Assembly (NCBI GenBank): GCA_964469905.1
Contig: CAYXZW010000020.1
Location: 1-52,550 of the forward strand
Reading direction: 5' to 3'
DNA from: MVRV01 sp964469905
GTDB lineage: Bacteria > Desulfobacterota > Syntrophia > Syntrophales > Smithellaceae
DNA length: 52,550 nucleotides
A program made the position numbers and the translations under genes. Below are positions 1-9,848 of this stretch, piece by piece (positions within the stretch are counted from its first letter, which is position 1; each line of letters starts with the position of its first letter). The notes under the pieces are model-generated. The model saw nothing but the letters and a program-made list of their open reading frames with translations. It searched no databases and was not told the DNA's origin.

Positions 1-957
1 GGTAATGCGGCCCTGCGGAAAATTATAAGTGCGGATGCGCTCCGAGCGGTCGCCGCTTCCTACCTGATTTTTCCGGGCTGCCGAAATTTCCGCGTTTTGT
101 TTTTGCAACATGGCATCCAGCAGCCGCGCGCGCAAAACCTTCATGGCCTTGGCTTTGTTCTTTAATTGTGATTTTTCATCCTGGCAGGTAACAACCAGAC
201 CAGACGGTAAATGGGTAATGCGGACGGCGGAATCGGTCGTGTTGACACTCTGGCCCCCGTGACCTGTGGAACGATAGACGTCAATCCGCAATTCGTTGGG
301 ATCAATGTTGAGCTCCACTTCTTCCGCTTCCGGCATAATCGCCACTGTTACTGCAGAGGTATGAATCCGCCCCTGAGCTTCCGTAACCGGTACACGTTGC
401 ACCCGATGAGTGCCGCTTTCATACTTCAGGCGGCTGTAAGCACCGCTGCCTTCAATCTGCGCGATAATTTCTTTAAAGCCGCCCATTCCGCCGGAAGGTG
501 AGCTGCTCACCACCTCCACCCGCCAGCCCTGATTTTCCGCATAACGCGCATACATCCGGAATAAATCGCCGACGAAAAGACCAGCTTCATCACCGCCCGT
601 ACCCGCCCGAATTTCCAGAAAGACGTTTTTGTCGTCGTTGGGATCCTTTGGCAGCAGCATGACTCTGAGCTTCTCTTCCCATTGAGCTTTGTCCTGCTGC
701 AATTGAGGCAGTTCCTCTTTAACCATGTCTCTTAATTCCGCATCGTTTTCCTGGAGGAATCCCTGGTATTCCTCGATACGCGTGCGAATTTTCTCATATT
801 GACGGATGGTATCCACCAATACGGTTAAATCGGAATGCTCTTTGGCGTATTTTTGATACAGGTTAGGCTTGGAAACAATCTGCGGATCGCTGAGCTGGCC
901 TTCCAGCTCCCGATAACGAAGTTCAATATCACGAAGTTTATCTATTATAATATCCAT
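1..957 (-). CDS. prfA: Peptide chain release factor 1 (RF1), C-terminus beyond window
   Basis: RF1 recognises UAA and UAG stop codons and triggers hydrolysis of peptidyl-tRNA on the ribosome. The minus-strand frame from the ATG at 957 is open to the window edge, giving 319 codons against about 355-360 for the family, so roughly the last 40 residues are missing. The stop-codon recognition motif reads RVPVTEAQGR (the PxT tripeptide that marks RF1 rather than RF2) and the peptidyl hydrolysis motif reads STGHGGQSVN (GGQ). It lies downstream of rpmE in the same direction, an arrangement common in bacteria. Confidence 0.96.
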   Translation of the reverse strand, partial: MDIIIDKLRDIELRYRELEGQLSDPQIVSKPNLYQKYAKEHSDLTVLVDTIRQYEKIRTRIEEYQGFLQENDAELRDMVKEELPQLQQDKAQWEEKLRVMLLPKDPNDDKNVFLEIRAGTGGDEAGLFVGDLFRMYARYAENQGWRVEVVSSSPSGGMGGFKEIIAQIEGSGAYSRLKYESGTHRVQRVPVTEAQGRIHTSAVTVAIMPEAEEVELNIDPNELRIDVYRSTGHGGQSVNTTDSAVRITHLPSGLVVTCQDEKSQLKNKAKAMKVLRARLLDAMLQKQNAEISAARKNQVGSGDRSERIRTYNFPQGRIT

Positions 958-1011
958 GCCGGTTCTTTAAACGAAATTGGTGAGGTTGGGGTTAGTTTTA
1001 AAGAAGACGCA

Positions 1012-1051
1012 TTTGTAGGCGCCCTGCAGCTTGCGGGGACGTACCTACAAA
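1012..1051 (-). other. Inverted repeat between rpmE and prfA
   Basis: TTTGTAGG at 1012-1019 pairs perfectly with CCTACAAA at 1044-1051, and the interior (CCCTGC against GCGGGG) can extend the stem. It sits in the gap between rpmE and prfA. No T-run follows on either strand, so it is a processing, attenuation or REP-like hairpin rather than a clear intrinsic terminator. Confidence 0.4.
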
Positions 1052-1123
1052 CAATGTGAGCGATGAGTAATGTTCATCAGCATAGGGATGGAAGTCCGGT
1101 CTTTTCGCGTCCAGAAGAAAAAA

Positions 1124-1372
1124 TTACACGGTTGCCTTTTTAGCCGTTTTCTTTGCTGTCTTTGGAGTTGCTTCTTTGACTTCGTATCTCTTCTTGAATC
1201 TTTCCACGCGACCGGCAGTATCCATGATCTTCTGCTTACCGGTCATAAAGGGATGGCAATTGGAACAAATTTCAACCCTGATGTCTTTCTTGGTTGATTT
1301 GGTTTCAATGACTTTACCGCAAACGCAAGTTATGGTTGTTTCTTTATATTCGGGATGAATGCCTTCTTTCAT
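1124..1372 (-). CDS. rpmE: 50S ribosomal protein L31
   Basis: 82 aa. It is the zinc-binding form of L31: the N-terminal half has CVC and CSNCHPF, which supply the four-cysteine metal site, followed by the family signature FMTGKQKIMDTAGRVERF. The tail from about residue 67 is rich in Lys, Ala and Thr, as in many L31 proteins. The start at 1372 has a strong ribosome-binding site (AAGGAGGAG) about 10 nt upstream. It lies between rho and prfA on the same strand, the usual rho-rpmE-prfA order. Confidence 0.95.
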   Translation of the reverse strand: MKEGIHPEYKETTITCVCGKVIETKSTKKDIRVEICSNCHPFMTGKQKIMDTAGRVERFKKRYEVKEATPKTAKKTAKKATV

Positions 1373-1494
1373 GTCTTTTTACTTCTCCTCCTTAACCTTT
1401 ATCTTCATTAAAGCTTTGTTTTTCAATCGTTTATTAAAGCAGTTTGGCTGCCTTATAATATCTGCGACAAAAATTCAAGATAATTAAATGACGG

Positions 1495-2742
1495 CTATGA
1501 ATTCATTGAATCCAGAAAATCCTGGTTCGTTTCTGTTTTTTTGATCTTGCCGATGATAAATTCCATGGCATCGACAGGATTCATTTCCTGGAGCAGCCTG
1601 CGTAATATCCAGATGCGGTTAAGATTTGTTTTGGGAATCAGCAATTCTTCTTTTCTGGTTCCGGAACGGATCAAATCGAAGGCCGGGAAAACACGGCGAT
1701 CAGCAATGCGGCGGTCGAGATGTAGTTCCATATTGCCTGTTCCTTTGAATTCTTCAAAGATGACTTCGTCCATGCGGCTGCCGGTATCAATCAGTGCCGT
1801 GGAAATAATTGTCAGGCTGCCGCCGTTTTCGATGTTGCGGGCTGCGCCGAAGAATCGCTTGGGCTTATGCAACGCATTGGAATCCACGCCGCCGGACAGA
1901 ACTTTGCCGCTGGGTGGAACGACTGTATTATAAGCTCTTGCCAGTCTGGTGATGCTGTCTAGCAAAATTACCACGTCTTTTTTATGTTCAACAAGGCGCT
2001 TGGCCTTTTCAATAACCATTTCCGCTACCTGGACGTGACGGGAGGCCGGTTCGTCAAACGTGGACGAAATTACTTCACCGGCGACACTGCGCTGCATATC
2101 GGTCACTTCTTCCGGTCTTTCATCAATCAAAAGGACCATCAGCACGACTTCTTTATGGTTGGCCGTTATGCTGTGGGCTATATCCTGTAAGAGCACTGTT
2201 TTACCGGCGCGGGGCGGTGAAACAATCAATCCCCGCTGTCCTTTGCCTATTGGTGTAAATAAATCCATGACCCGGGTGGATAAATTTTCCGGATCGAATT
2301 CCAGATTCAATTTTTCCAGCGGATAAAGAGGGGTTAAATTATCAAAAAGAATTTTATCGCGGGCGGCCTCGGGACTTTCGAAATTAACTGTATCCACTTT
2401 CAGGAGGGCAAAATATTTTTCTCCTTCTTTGGGTGGCCTTACCTCGCCGGAGATGGTATCGCCGGTTTTTAAATTGAATCGCCGGATCTGCGATGGCGAA
2501 ATGTAGATATCGTCCGGACTGGGCAGATAATTGTAGTCCACAGCGCGTAGGAACCCGAACCCATCCGGCAGTATCTCCAGTACGCCCGAACCGGAAATCA
2601 CGCCATTCTTCTCCGCCTGTGCCTGGAGAATTGCAAAGATCAAATCCTGGCGGCGCATGCTGCTGGCACCGGGCACAGTCAAATCCTTGGCCAGATTGTT
2701 GAGTTCACTGATCGGCAACCTTTTAATGTCTTCGATATGCAT
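1495..2742 (-). CDS. rho: Transcription termination factor Rho
   Basis: 415 aa, full length for the family. Rho is a hexameric RNA-dependent ATPase that ends transcription of untranslated RNA. An N-terminal Rho-N domain (about 1-45) is followed by the cold-shock-like RNA-binding domain (ILEIL...GFGFLR, about 55-120) and the RecA-like ATPase with Walker A (PPRAGKT, about 172-178), Walker B (VVILLDSITRLARAY) and the Q/R-loop region. The ATG at 2742 is preceded by AAGGAAG. The gene leads a rho-rpmE-prfA series. A long untranslated upstream region is usual for rho, which is often autoregulated. Confidence 0.97.
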   Translation of the reverse strand: MHIEDIKRLPISELNNLAKDLTVPGASSMRRQDLIFAILQAQAEKNGVISGSGVLEILPDGFGFLRAVDYNYLPSPDDIYISPSQIRRFNLKTGDTISGEVRPPKEGEKYFALLKVDTVNFESPEAARDKILFDNLTPLYPLEKLNLEFDPENLSTRVMDLFTPIGKGQRGLIVSPPRAGKTVLLQDIAHSITANHKEVVLMVLLIDERPEEVTDMQRSVAGEVISSTFDEPASRHVQVAEMVIEKAKRLVEHKKDVVILLDSITRLARAYNTVVPPSGKVLSGGVDSNALHKPKRFFGAARNIENGGSLTIISTALIDTGSRMDEVIFEEFKGTGNMELHLDRRIADRRVFPAFDLIRSGTRKEELLIPKTNLNRIWILRRLLQEMNPVDAMEFIIGKIKKTETNQDFLDSMNS

Positions 2743-3136
2743 AAATACTTCCTTGTTTAGATTATAATCAAATAACTCGAGACGTTATTCTGATATGCTG
2801 GATATTCATTTTTGTACTTCATTATTATTCAATAGATGCACTTGGATACACAGAGTCACAATTTTTAGCAGTCACTGGATGAGTATCGGCTTGTTTTGTT
2901 AGAATTCTTGAAACACTCCAAAGGGCAGAGCCTAAAAAGGCCTCTTAATGAATTGCCAAGTAGCCTATAACATCCCCAATTGTCTGTCAATATATTTTAT
3001 GAATATTCCTATAAATATCTATTTTAATGAGTCTATTTGTATTCAATCCAATTTTTCCCTTGATTCCTGAGCCAGAATAAACTAAATGATTTTCAATAAT
3101 TAATTTGTTTTCGGGAGGAAAGGTACTTGAATTTAT
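2743..3136. other. Divergent intergenic region between rho and helicase gene
   Basis: 394 nt between the divergent rho and DEAD-box helicase genes. It is AT-rich, without an open frame of note. A short hairpin (GAGCCT, AAAA, AGGCCTC) occurs around 2928-2944. Promoters for both genes must lie here, but no clear consensus pair stands out by eye. Confidence 0.5.
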
Positions 3137-4612
3137 ATGGAAGAAAATAAAACGAGCGAAGATACAAATATTGAACCGACGGATGCCCTGGACGAGATTT
3201 CTCTAGCCGGGCTGGCGCCGGAACTGCGTACTGCCTGTGAAAATGCCGGCTGGACAAGCCTGACACCGGTCCAGGGCAAATCAATCCCTTACATTCTGGC
3301 AGGTCGTGACATGATGGTTCAATCGCGCACCGGCAGCGGCAAAACGGGTGCCTATATTTTGCCCATTATGCAAAAAATTGATCTGAGCCGTAATGTCGCC
3401 CAGGCCATGGTGCTGGTACCTACCCGTGAGCTGGCGTTGCAAGTCTCCCAGGAAGCCCAGATGCTGGTTGCCGGTTCGGAGTTACGGGTTGCTGTGGTGT
3501 ATGGAGGAGTAGGTTACGCCTCTCAACTTGAAGCATTTCGTGGAGGAGCTCAGCTGGTAGTCGGCACACCGGGACGTATCCTCGACCATCTTTTAAAAAA
3601 CGCTTTATCGCTGGATCATCTGAAAATATTAATCTTTGATGAAGCTGACCGTATGTTATCCATGGGCTTTTATCCGGATATGGTGAAAATTCGTAAATAT
3701 ATACCGTCGAAGGATATTGTCAGCAGCATGTTTTCTGCAACTTTTCCGCCGCAGGTGATTCGCCTGTCGGCTCAGTTTCTCCGGAAACCGGAATTATTGA
3801 GTTTAAGCGGCAATCAGGTGCATATTGCCGAGATTCAACACGTCTATTACGTTGTTCCGGGGATGCGCAAAGAAAGATCGCTCGTACGCATTATTGAAAT
3901 CGAGAATCCCTCTTCGGCAATCATCTTTTGTAACACTAAAGATACCGTACATTATCTATCCGTTGTCCTGAAGCGCTTCGGCTATGATGCCGACGAGCTC
4001 TCTTCCGATCTGGCGCAAAGTGCCCGGGAAAAAGTCATGGCGCGCGTTCGGCGAGGCGCCCTGCGTTTCCTGGTGGCTACCGATGTAGCTGCCCGCGGTA
4101 TTGACATTCCCGATTTGTCCCATGTTATTCAGTATGAACCGCCGGAAGACCCGGAGGCTTATATTCACCGCGCCGGCCGAACCGGACGAATGGGCTGCAG
4201 CGGCGTGGCTATTTCTGTGGTTGCGGAAATGGAAAAATTCAAATTGCAGAACATAGCCCGCTTTTATAGCATCAACATGGAAGAACGCCCTCTGCCCGAT
4301 GACGAGGAAATGGAAAGGGTCGTGGCGGAAAGAATAACGGCGCTTCTGGAAGCGCGCCTGCGCTCCCGGGACAATCTGGAAATCGAACGCATGCAGCGTT
4401 TCGTTCCGCTGGCGAGGAATCTGACGCAAACCGAAGATGAACTGGCGTTAATTGCCATGCTGCTGGATGATTATTACCAGCAATCTCTGCATGCGCCGCC
4501 GGTTCAACTGGCTCCTGTTGCCGATCAACAGACTGATCAACAGCCGGTAAAGCAGTATAAACCGGCCAAGAAACGTCCGCGGCCCGGCCATAAAAAGGAA
4601 AGGACCTATTAA
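3137..4612 (+). CDS. DEAD-box ATP-dependent RNA helicase
   Basis: 491 aa. It unwinds structured RNA, with likely roles in ribosome assembly or mRNA turnover. Domain 1 has a Q motif (TPVQ, about 43-46), Walker A (SRTGSGKT, 63-70), PTRELA (95-100), DEAD (168-171) and SAT (FSATFP). Domain 2 has ATDVAARGIDIPD and HRAGRTGRMG. The C-terminal extension of about 110 residues ends in a basic tail (KKRPRPGHKKERTY) typical of RNA-binding tails. The start has GGGAGGAAAGG upstream. It is divergent from rho, and the next gene begins 6 nt after its stop. It cannot be assigned to RhlE, CsdA or SrmB with confidence. Confidence 0.93.
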   Translation: MEENKTSEDTNIEPTDALDEISLAGLAPELRTACENAGWTSLTPVQGKSIPYILAGRDMMVQSRTGSGKTGAYILPIMQKIDLSRNVAQAMVLVPTRELALQVSQEAQMLVAGSELRVAVVYGGVGYASQLEAFRGGAQLVVGTPGRILDHLLKNALSLDHLKILIFDEADRMLSMGFYPDMVKIRKYIPSKDIVSSMFSATFPPQVIRLSAQFLRKPELLSLSGNQVHIAEIQHVYYVVPGMRKERSLVRIIEIENPSSAIIFCNTKDTVHYLSVVLKRFGYDADELSSDLAQSAREKVMARVRRGALRFLVATDVAARGIDIPDLSHVIQYEPPEDPEAYIHRAGRTGRMGCSGVAISVVAEMEKFKLQNIARFYSINMEERPLPDDEEMERVVAERITALLEARLRSRDNLEIERMQRFVPLARNLTQTEDELALIAMLLDDYYQQSLHAPPVQLAPVADQQTDQQPVKQYKPAKKRPRPGHKKERTY

Positions 4613-4618
4613 ATATCT

Positions 4619-5515
4619 ATGTTGGCGAACATTTTTCGTTGTCTGAAAATAATTTGTATCTGCACTTTACTTGCAGCATTAATTTCCTGTGCAACTGCAC
4701 CGCAAGAGCTTCCTGCAGTGCAAAAACCGGCTAGAATTGCCGTAGTATTGGGTGCGGGCGCGTCCAAAGGTTTTGCCCATATTGGAGTTTTAAAAATTCT
4801 CGAACTAAATAAAATTCCCGTCCATATGGTTGTTGGCACCAGTGTCGGTTCCTTTGTCGGCAGTTTGTACGCCTACGGATACAGTCCTTACGAACTGCAA
4901 ACAATTGCCTTTGGTCTGCAGAAAGATGATGTTGCCGACTATATCATCCCGGATAACGGTTTTATCAAGGGAGACAAACTCGAAAATTTCGTCAATAAAA
5001 AAGTAAAATATACACCGATAGATAAATTTAAAATTCCTTTTTACGCTGTAACAACAAACGTTCAAACCGGTGAAGAGATGGCTTTTGGTCGTGGCAATAC
5101 CGGCCGTGCCGTGAGGGCCAGTTGCTCGATTCCGGGTATTTTTCAACCGCCGATAATCAGCAATAACATGTATGTTGATGGCGGAGTTGTGAGCCCCCTG
5201 GCGATAGATGTTGCCCGTCGCTATGGCGCTGATATTGTCATAGCCGTTGATATTTCATCGAGCCTGGCATTGTCTCCTCCTTCCGGTACTCTGGAAACGA
5301 TTATGCAGGCCATTGACATAATGTACAGCAAAATAGCTGCCATTCAGATAAAAAACGCCGATGTTGTTATCAGACCCAAGGTTGGCTACATCGGATCGAG
5401 TGATTTCTCCAAAAGGCATGAAGCCATTATGGAGGGAGAAAAAGCCGCCAATGAAGCTCTGCCGGCAATTAATTCAATTCTTGCCAAACTGCGCCAGGAA
5501 GGACGATTGCCGTAA
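4619..5515 (+). CDS. Patatin-like phospholipase, lipoprotein (RssA-like)
   Basis: 298 aa. A lipoprotein signal ends in the lipobox LISC with Cys24 as the expected lipidated residue, so the protein should be membrane-anchored. The patatin fold follows: an oxyanion-hole glycine loop (GAGASKGFAHIG, from about 46), nucleophile elbow GTSVG with Ser75, and the dyad aspartate in DGGVVSP. These support a serine-aspartate acyl hydrolase acting on phospholipid or another acyl ester. It follows the helicase gene by 6 nt, so the two may be cotranscribed. The true substrate is unknown. Confidence 0.88.
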   Translation: MLANIFRCLKIICICTLLAALISCATAPQELPAVQKPARIAVVLGAGASKGFAHIGVLKILELNKIPVHMVVGTSVGSFVGSLYAYGYSPYELQTIAFGLQKDDVADYIIPDNGFIKGDKLENFVNKKVKYTPIDKFKIPFYAVTTNVQTGEEMAFGRGNTGRAVRASCSIPGIFQPPIISNNMYVDGGVVSPLAIDVARRYGADIVIAVDISSSLALSPPSGTLETIMQAIDIMYSKIAAIQIKNADVVIRPKVGYIGSSDFSKRHEAIMEGEKAANEALPAINSILAKLRQEGRLP

Positions 5516-5645
5516 GATAATCCGTTGATTATGGCTATGACAACGGGCACACAGCTCATAAAACATCCCTTTGTTCTCGAAAAAATATGTAGATATATTT
5601 CCCGCCATTCAGGCGCGGGACAAATCCACTATGGAGGTATCAGTT

Positions 5646-6536
5646 ATGGCTACGTTGCTGGAGATTCTGGAATGCAAGTACCCCATCATTCAGGGGCCCG
5701 TTGGTGCATTAAACAGTCCCAGGTTTGTTGCGGCAATATCTGAGGCCGGGGCTTTTGGCATGTTGGCCATCGGCTTTGCCAGTGTGGAAGAGGCCAAGCG
5801 TCTGGCCGGTGAAGTGCGCCAGTTAACAGACAAACCCTTCGGCGCCAACCTCATGACCATGAATCCGGCCAATCCCGAAATTCTGGAGGTCCTGGCGTCT
5901 TGCGGTGTGAAGACCGTCACGACGTCTGGTGGCTCGCCCAAAGGCCTTATCCCGCAAATTCATGCCCTGGGGATGAAAAACCTGCATGTCCTTCTTTCCC
6001 TTCCCACGGCGATCAAGGCCGTACAGGCAGGAACGGATGGCGTCATTGTCTCCGGCCTCGAATCCGGCGGTCTGCGCTCCCGCAGTGCGGAATCATCGAC
6101 CATGGTGCTGGTACCACTGGTGGCTGATAATGTGAACGTGCCGGTTGTTGCCGCCGGTGGCATTGCGGACAGACGCGGCTATCGGGCCGCGCTGGCCCTT
6201 GGTGCGCAAGGCGTTCAGCTGGGCACACGCCTTATTGCTACAGAGGAATCTCCAGCCCATCAGTCCTGGAAAGAGGCCATCGTCAACTGCAGCGACGGCG
6301 GTACAGAACTACTTCCCACGGCCAACATGAACATGCGCGTCATCCCGACTCCCAAGCTGCAGGCGGAAATGAAGGATCCTACGGTCGATCTTGCCTCGCG
6401 CTACAATCTGGGCTTTGTTGCGGAAGCCTGGCCCACGGGTAATTTCGATCTCTTTCCTCCCGGTGCCGGACAGGTGGCCGCACTGATCAAAGAAATCAAA
6501 TCCGTCAAAGCTGTGATCGAAGAAATCGTTTCCTGA
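5646..6536 (+). CDS. FabK / nitronate monooxygenase-family FMN enzyme
   Basis: 296 aa, TIM-barrel FMN-dependent oxidoreductase of the 2-nitropropane dioxygenase superfamily. N-terminal YPIIQGPVG, TTSGGSPKG, and the FMN phosphate-binding stretch VVAAGGIADRRGYRAALALG with GVQLGTR match the family. Members are either nitronate monooxygenases or FabK-type enoyl-ACP reductases, and the sequence alone does not settle which. An upstream in-frame ATG at 5571 exists, but the ATG at 5646 has GGAGG at 5633-5637 with 8 nt spacing and starts exactly where family members do, so it is preferred. Confidence 0.88.
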   Translation: MATLLEILECKYPIIQGPVGALNSPRFVAAISEAGAFGMLAIGFASVEEAKRLAGEVRQLTDKPFGANLMTMNPANPEILEVLASCGVKTVTTSGGSPKGLIPQIHALGMKNLHVLLSLPTAIKAVQAGTDGVIVSGLESGGLRSRSAESSTMVLVPLVADNVNVPVVAAGGIADRRGYRAALALGAQGVQLGTRLIATEESPAHQSWKEAIVNCSDGGTELLPTANMNMRVIPTPKLQAEMKDPTVDLASRYNLGFVAEAWPTGNFDLFPPGAGQVAALIKEIKSVKAVIEEIVS

Positions 6537-6759
6537 TGGCTAGGAATATCGATTAGTTCAGCAGAAGGAACATAATAAACTGCGGCCATCCGGGAGGCAA
6601 TGGAGGGACTGTTATACACATGATTTTCTGATACTACCCAGGCAATACGGGCAGAGGCCTAATTTGGGCACTGGTATCAGGCAACTGATAAAGACAATAA
6701 TGATCTGAAAATGATTTTTCATTATCACAACAACCTAAGGAGTAAACGGAGGTGGATGA

Positions 6760-9672
6760 ATGAAATCGGCATCGCCGGAACATGATAGCTTTGCCACAGT
6801 GAAGATCATCGGAATTTATGCATTCGTCGGGGTACTATGGATATACTTCTCCGATACAGTGCTTGGTTGGCTGGTGCATGATCCGGTCCTGATGAAATAT
6901 ATTGCAATATCGAAAGGCACTCTGTTCATCGTAATTACAACCTTCCTGCTCTACATTCTTATAACCAGACAGACGAAACAATTATTAATGATGACCTCGG
7001 TATTAAAAGAGAAAGAAGAACTCCTGCACAACATCGCAGCCAATATCCCGGGTGTTATCTACCAGTTTTATACCACGAACAATGGTGCTTACGGAATAAG
7101 CTACGTGAGCGAGAAGGCAACAGAAATTTTCGGTTTATCAACTACAGATATTGATGATTTTTTCCCTTTGTTTGCCGCTCAGGTCATGGAGCAGGATCGC
7201 CCCCGCTTTTTGGAGTCCATCCGGGAAGCGGTGGCTGCTGGTTCAATCTGGAGATTCGAGGGCCGTTTTATCAAGCCAGATGGTAAGTTGCTTTGGTTTC
7301 AGGGTATGTCCTCACCGCAAATGGAAAAAGAACGATTGCTTTACCATGGTGTCATGCTGGATATAACCGAGCGCAAGCAGTCCGAAGAGGCATTGCGGGA
7401 AAGCGAAGCGCGTTTTTCCAAGATTTTCGATGAAATTCCGATTGTTACGGTCATTAACGAAACGATCTCGGGAAAATATGTTGCAGTGAACCGGCTCTTT
7501 ATTGAACTCATGGGCCAGCCGATGGAGAGTATTATCGGCAAGACCCCTCAGGAAATAGGGTTAATTGTTGATGAGAAGCAAGCTGCTGGTCTGCGGAACT
7601 TAATTCGCTCGGGATATGAGATTGACGATGTCGAGTTTCGTGTTACTCATAATGGTAAAGAAAGAGACTATCTCGTCAAGTCCCGTATAATCAATTTTAA
7701 TGGCGCTGATCATGTCCTGACCCTGCTGCGCGATGTGACTGAACGCAATAAAGCAGAAATGGCGCTAGGGGAGAGAGAGGCTCTTCTGCAGAGCCTTCTG
7801 GCGGCGACACCGGCCGGTGTCGCACTGCTGAAAAACCGGAATTTCATCCAGGTAAATAACGCGCTATGCACAATTACCGGATATTCCGTGGAGGAGATGA
7901 CCGGTATGCCGACGCGCATTCTCTATCCTAGTGATGAGGAGTTCCTGCGCATCGGAAAAGAATTATACGAACAGATGGAGCGAGAAGGTCTGGGTGTTAA
8001 GGAAGCCATACTACAGCGTAAAGACGGCGCACAGATAGTCGTGATTCTCAGCCTGAGTCCATTCGATCCTGCGGATCTGTCGGCAGGGGTATGTGCCACA
8101 GTGCTGGACATCACTGAGCGCAAAAATATGGAAGATGAATTGCGGCGCTTGAGTATTGCCATTGAACAGGCAGCGGAAGACATCGTCATCACTGACCCGG
8201 AAGGTGTCATTCAATATGTCAATCCGGCCTTTGAAAAAATCACGGGATACTCACGGAGCGAAGCAATTGGGCAAACCCCGAGGATTCTGAAGAGCGGGCT
8301 TCACAAACCGGAATTTTACATTCATCTCTGGAATACGATTAAAAGCGGCGCAATCTGGAATGGACGCATTACAAACCGTTGTAAAGACGGCAAGCTCATT
8401 CAGGAGGACGCAACAATCAGCCCCCTGCTCACTTCAACCGGTAAACTCACGGGGTATGTTGCCCTGAAAAGGGATGTAACCGAAGCAGTTAGACTCGAAA
8501 ACCACTTCCGCCAAGCCCAGAAAATGGAAGCCATAGGCACCTTGGCCGGCGGGATCGCACACGATTTCAACAACATCCTTGCGGCGATGATTGGTTTTGC
8601 CGAGCTGGCACAATTTAAAAATACGGACACAAAAATTCATTCGTATCTGGAACAAATTCTCCAAGCCTGCAACCGTTCGCGGGATCTGGTCCAACAGATC
8701 CTTACCTTCAGTCGCCAGCGGGAACAGGAAAAAAAACCTGTGTCCATAATTCCGATTGTCAAAGAGGCCATTAAACTCCTGCGCTCTTCCCTTCCTGCGA
8801 CCATTGAAATCCGTCAGCATTACTTAAGCCCGCAAGATACAGTTCTTGCTGATCCCACCCAGATCCACCAGGTATTGATGAATCTTTGCACCAACGCTGC
8901 TCATGCCATGCCCCAACAGGAAGGTGTTCTGGATATAAGCCTCAGCCGGGAATTGCTCTCGGCGGATCACCCGGCATATCCTCCGGAACTTAAGGAGGGG
9001 GCATATTTGCAACTACTTGTCAGCGATACGGGAGAGGGAATTGATCCCGCCGTCAAAGACAAAATTTTCGATCCCTTCTTTACTACCAAGCCTTTGGGAA
9101 AGGGGACCGGACTGGGATTATCCATCGTCTATGGCATCGTGAAGGATCATGGCGGAATTATTTCCGTGGAAAGCGAAAAAGGGAAAGGAACCGTTTTCAC
9201 GATATATTTGCCCTTGATCGACACTGACGAGGAAGTGGAACTACAGGAAACAGTCTATATTCCTCAGGGGGAAGGCCGCATCCTGTATATTGATGATGAT
9301 GAGTCGATTGCCTTTTGGGGGCAGGAAATGCTCTCCTCTCTCGGCTATGATGTTACTGTTCACAAAAGCAGTCGGGATGCCCTGGAGACGTTCAAGCGCA
9401 ATCCGGAGCAATTTGACCTTGTGATCACGGATATGACCATGCCGCACATGACTGGTGAGAGCCTGGCTAGAGAGATGCTCAAGATACGTCCCGGACTTCC
9501 GATCATCCTGACCACCGGATTCAGTGATCGGATCAACGAAAAAGATGCGAAAAAAATCGGCATAAGGGAATTTTTCATAAAACCTGTTTCTCTTTCCCGT
9601 CTTGCCCAATCTGTAAAAGTGATAATGGATCAAGAAAAAATACCGGCAGATGGTTTGCCACCTTCTGTCTGA
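6760..9672 (+). CDS. Membrane PAS hybrid sensor histidine kinase with receiver domain
   Basis: 970 aa. Two transmembrane segments (about 12-32 and 45-66) precede four PAS/PAC units (about 80-205, 209-330, 334-452, 460-580), each ending in a DxTER-like PAC signature. The HisKA-type dimerisation domain has phosphoacceptor His601 in GGIAHDFNNILA, followed by the ATPase domain with N box (NLCTNAAHAM), G1 (DTGEGID) and G2 (GKGTGLGLSIV). A C-terminal receiver domain has Asp891 in ITDMTMPHM. The HDFNN form is common in deltaproteobacterial kinases. GGAGGTGG precedes the ATG. No separate response regulator is adjacent, so the output is unknown. Confidence 0.93.
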   Translation: MKSASPEHDSFATVKIIGIYAFVGVLWIYFSDTVLGWLVHDPVLMKYIAISKGTLFIVITTFLLYILITRQTKQLLMMTSVLKEKEELLHNIAANIPGVIYQFYTTNNGAYGISYVSEKATEIFGLSTTDIDDFFPLFAAQVMEQDRPRFLESIREAVAAGSIWRFEGRFIKPDGKLLWFQGMSSPQMEKERLLYHGVMLDITERKQSEEALRESEARFSKIFDEIPIVTVINETISGKYVAVNRLFIELMGQPMESIIGKTPQEIGLIVDEKQAAGLRNLIRSGYEIDDVEFRVTHNGKERDYLVKSRIINFNGADHVLTLLRDVTERNKAEMALGEREALLQSLLAATPAGVALLKNRNFIQVNNALCTITGYSVEEMTGMPTRILYPSDEEFLRIGKELYEQMEREGLGVKEAILQRKDGAQIVVILSLSPFDPADLSAGVCATVLDITERKNMEDELRRLSIAIEQAAEDIVITDPEGVIQYVNPAFEKITGYSRSEAIGQTPRILKSGLHKPEFYIHLWNTIKSGAIWNGRITNRCKDGKLIQEDATISPLLTSTGKLTGYVALKRDVTEAVRLENHFRQAQKMEAIGTLAGGIAHDFNNILAAMIGFAELAQFKNTDTKIHSYLEQILQACNRSRDLVQQILTFSRQREQEKKPVSIIPIVKEAIKLLRSSLPATIEIRQHYLSPQDTVLADPTQIHQVLMNLCTNAAHAMPQQEGVLDISLSRELLSADHPAYPPELKEGAYLQLLVSDTGEGIDPAVKDKIFDPFFTTKPLGKGTGLGLSIVYGIVKDHGGIISVESEKGKGTVFTIYLPLIDTDEEVELQETVYIPQGEGRILYIDDDESIAFWGQEMLSSLGYDVTVHKSSRDALETFKRNPEQFDLVITDMTMPHMTGESLAREMLKIRPGLPIILTTGFSDRINEKDAKKIGIREFFIKPVSLSRLAQSVKVIMDQEKIPADGLPPSV

Positions 9673-9848
9673 ATGCTCCGAGTCCAGATGACCGGGCAAT
9701 GCGGGGCCTCTGGCATATTAAATCATTGATACTGCTCGGATAAGATGCTAACAGCCCCTGCGTTTTTAGCGGGAAACCAGCAATTTAACAAAAATATTCC
9801 GCTGAACGTCGTTGACAACAAAAATAATATTTCGGTGGGAATTAAATC

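Noticed and set aside
835..1059. Plus-strand protein across the prfA start
   Set aside because: It is antisense to the prfA coding region, with no RBS or family pattern.
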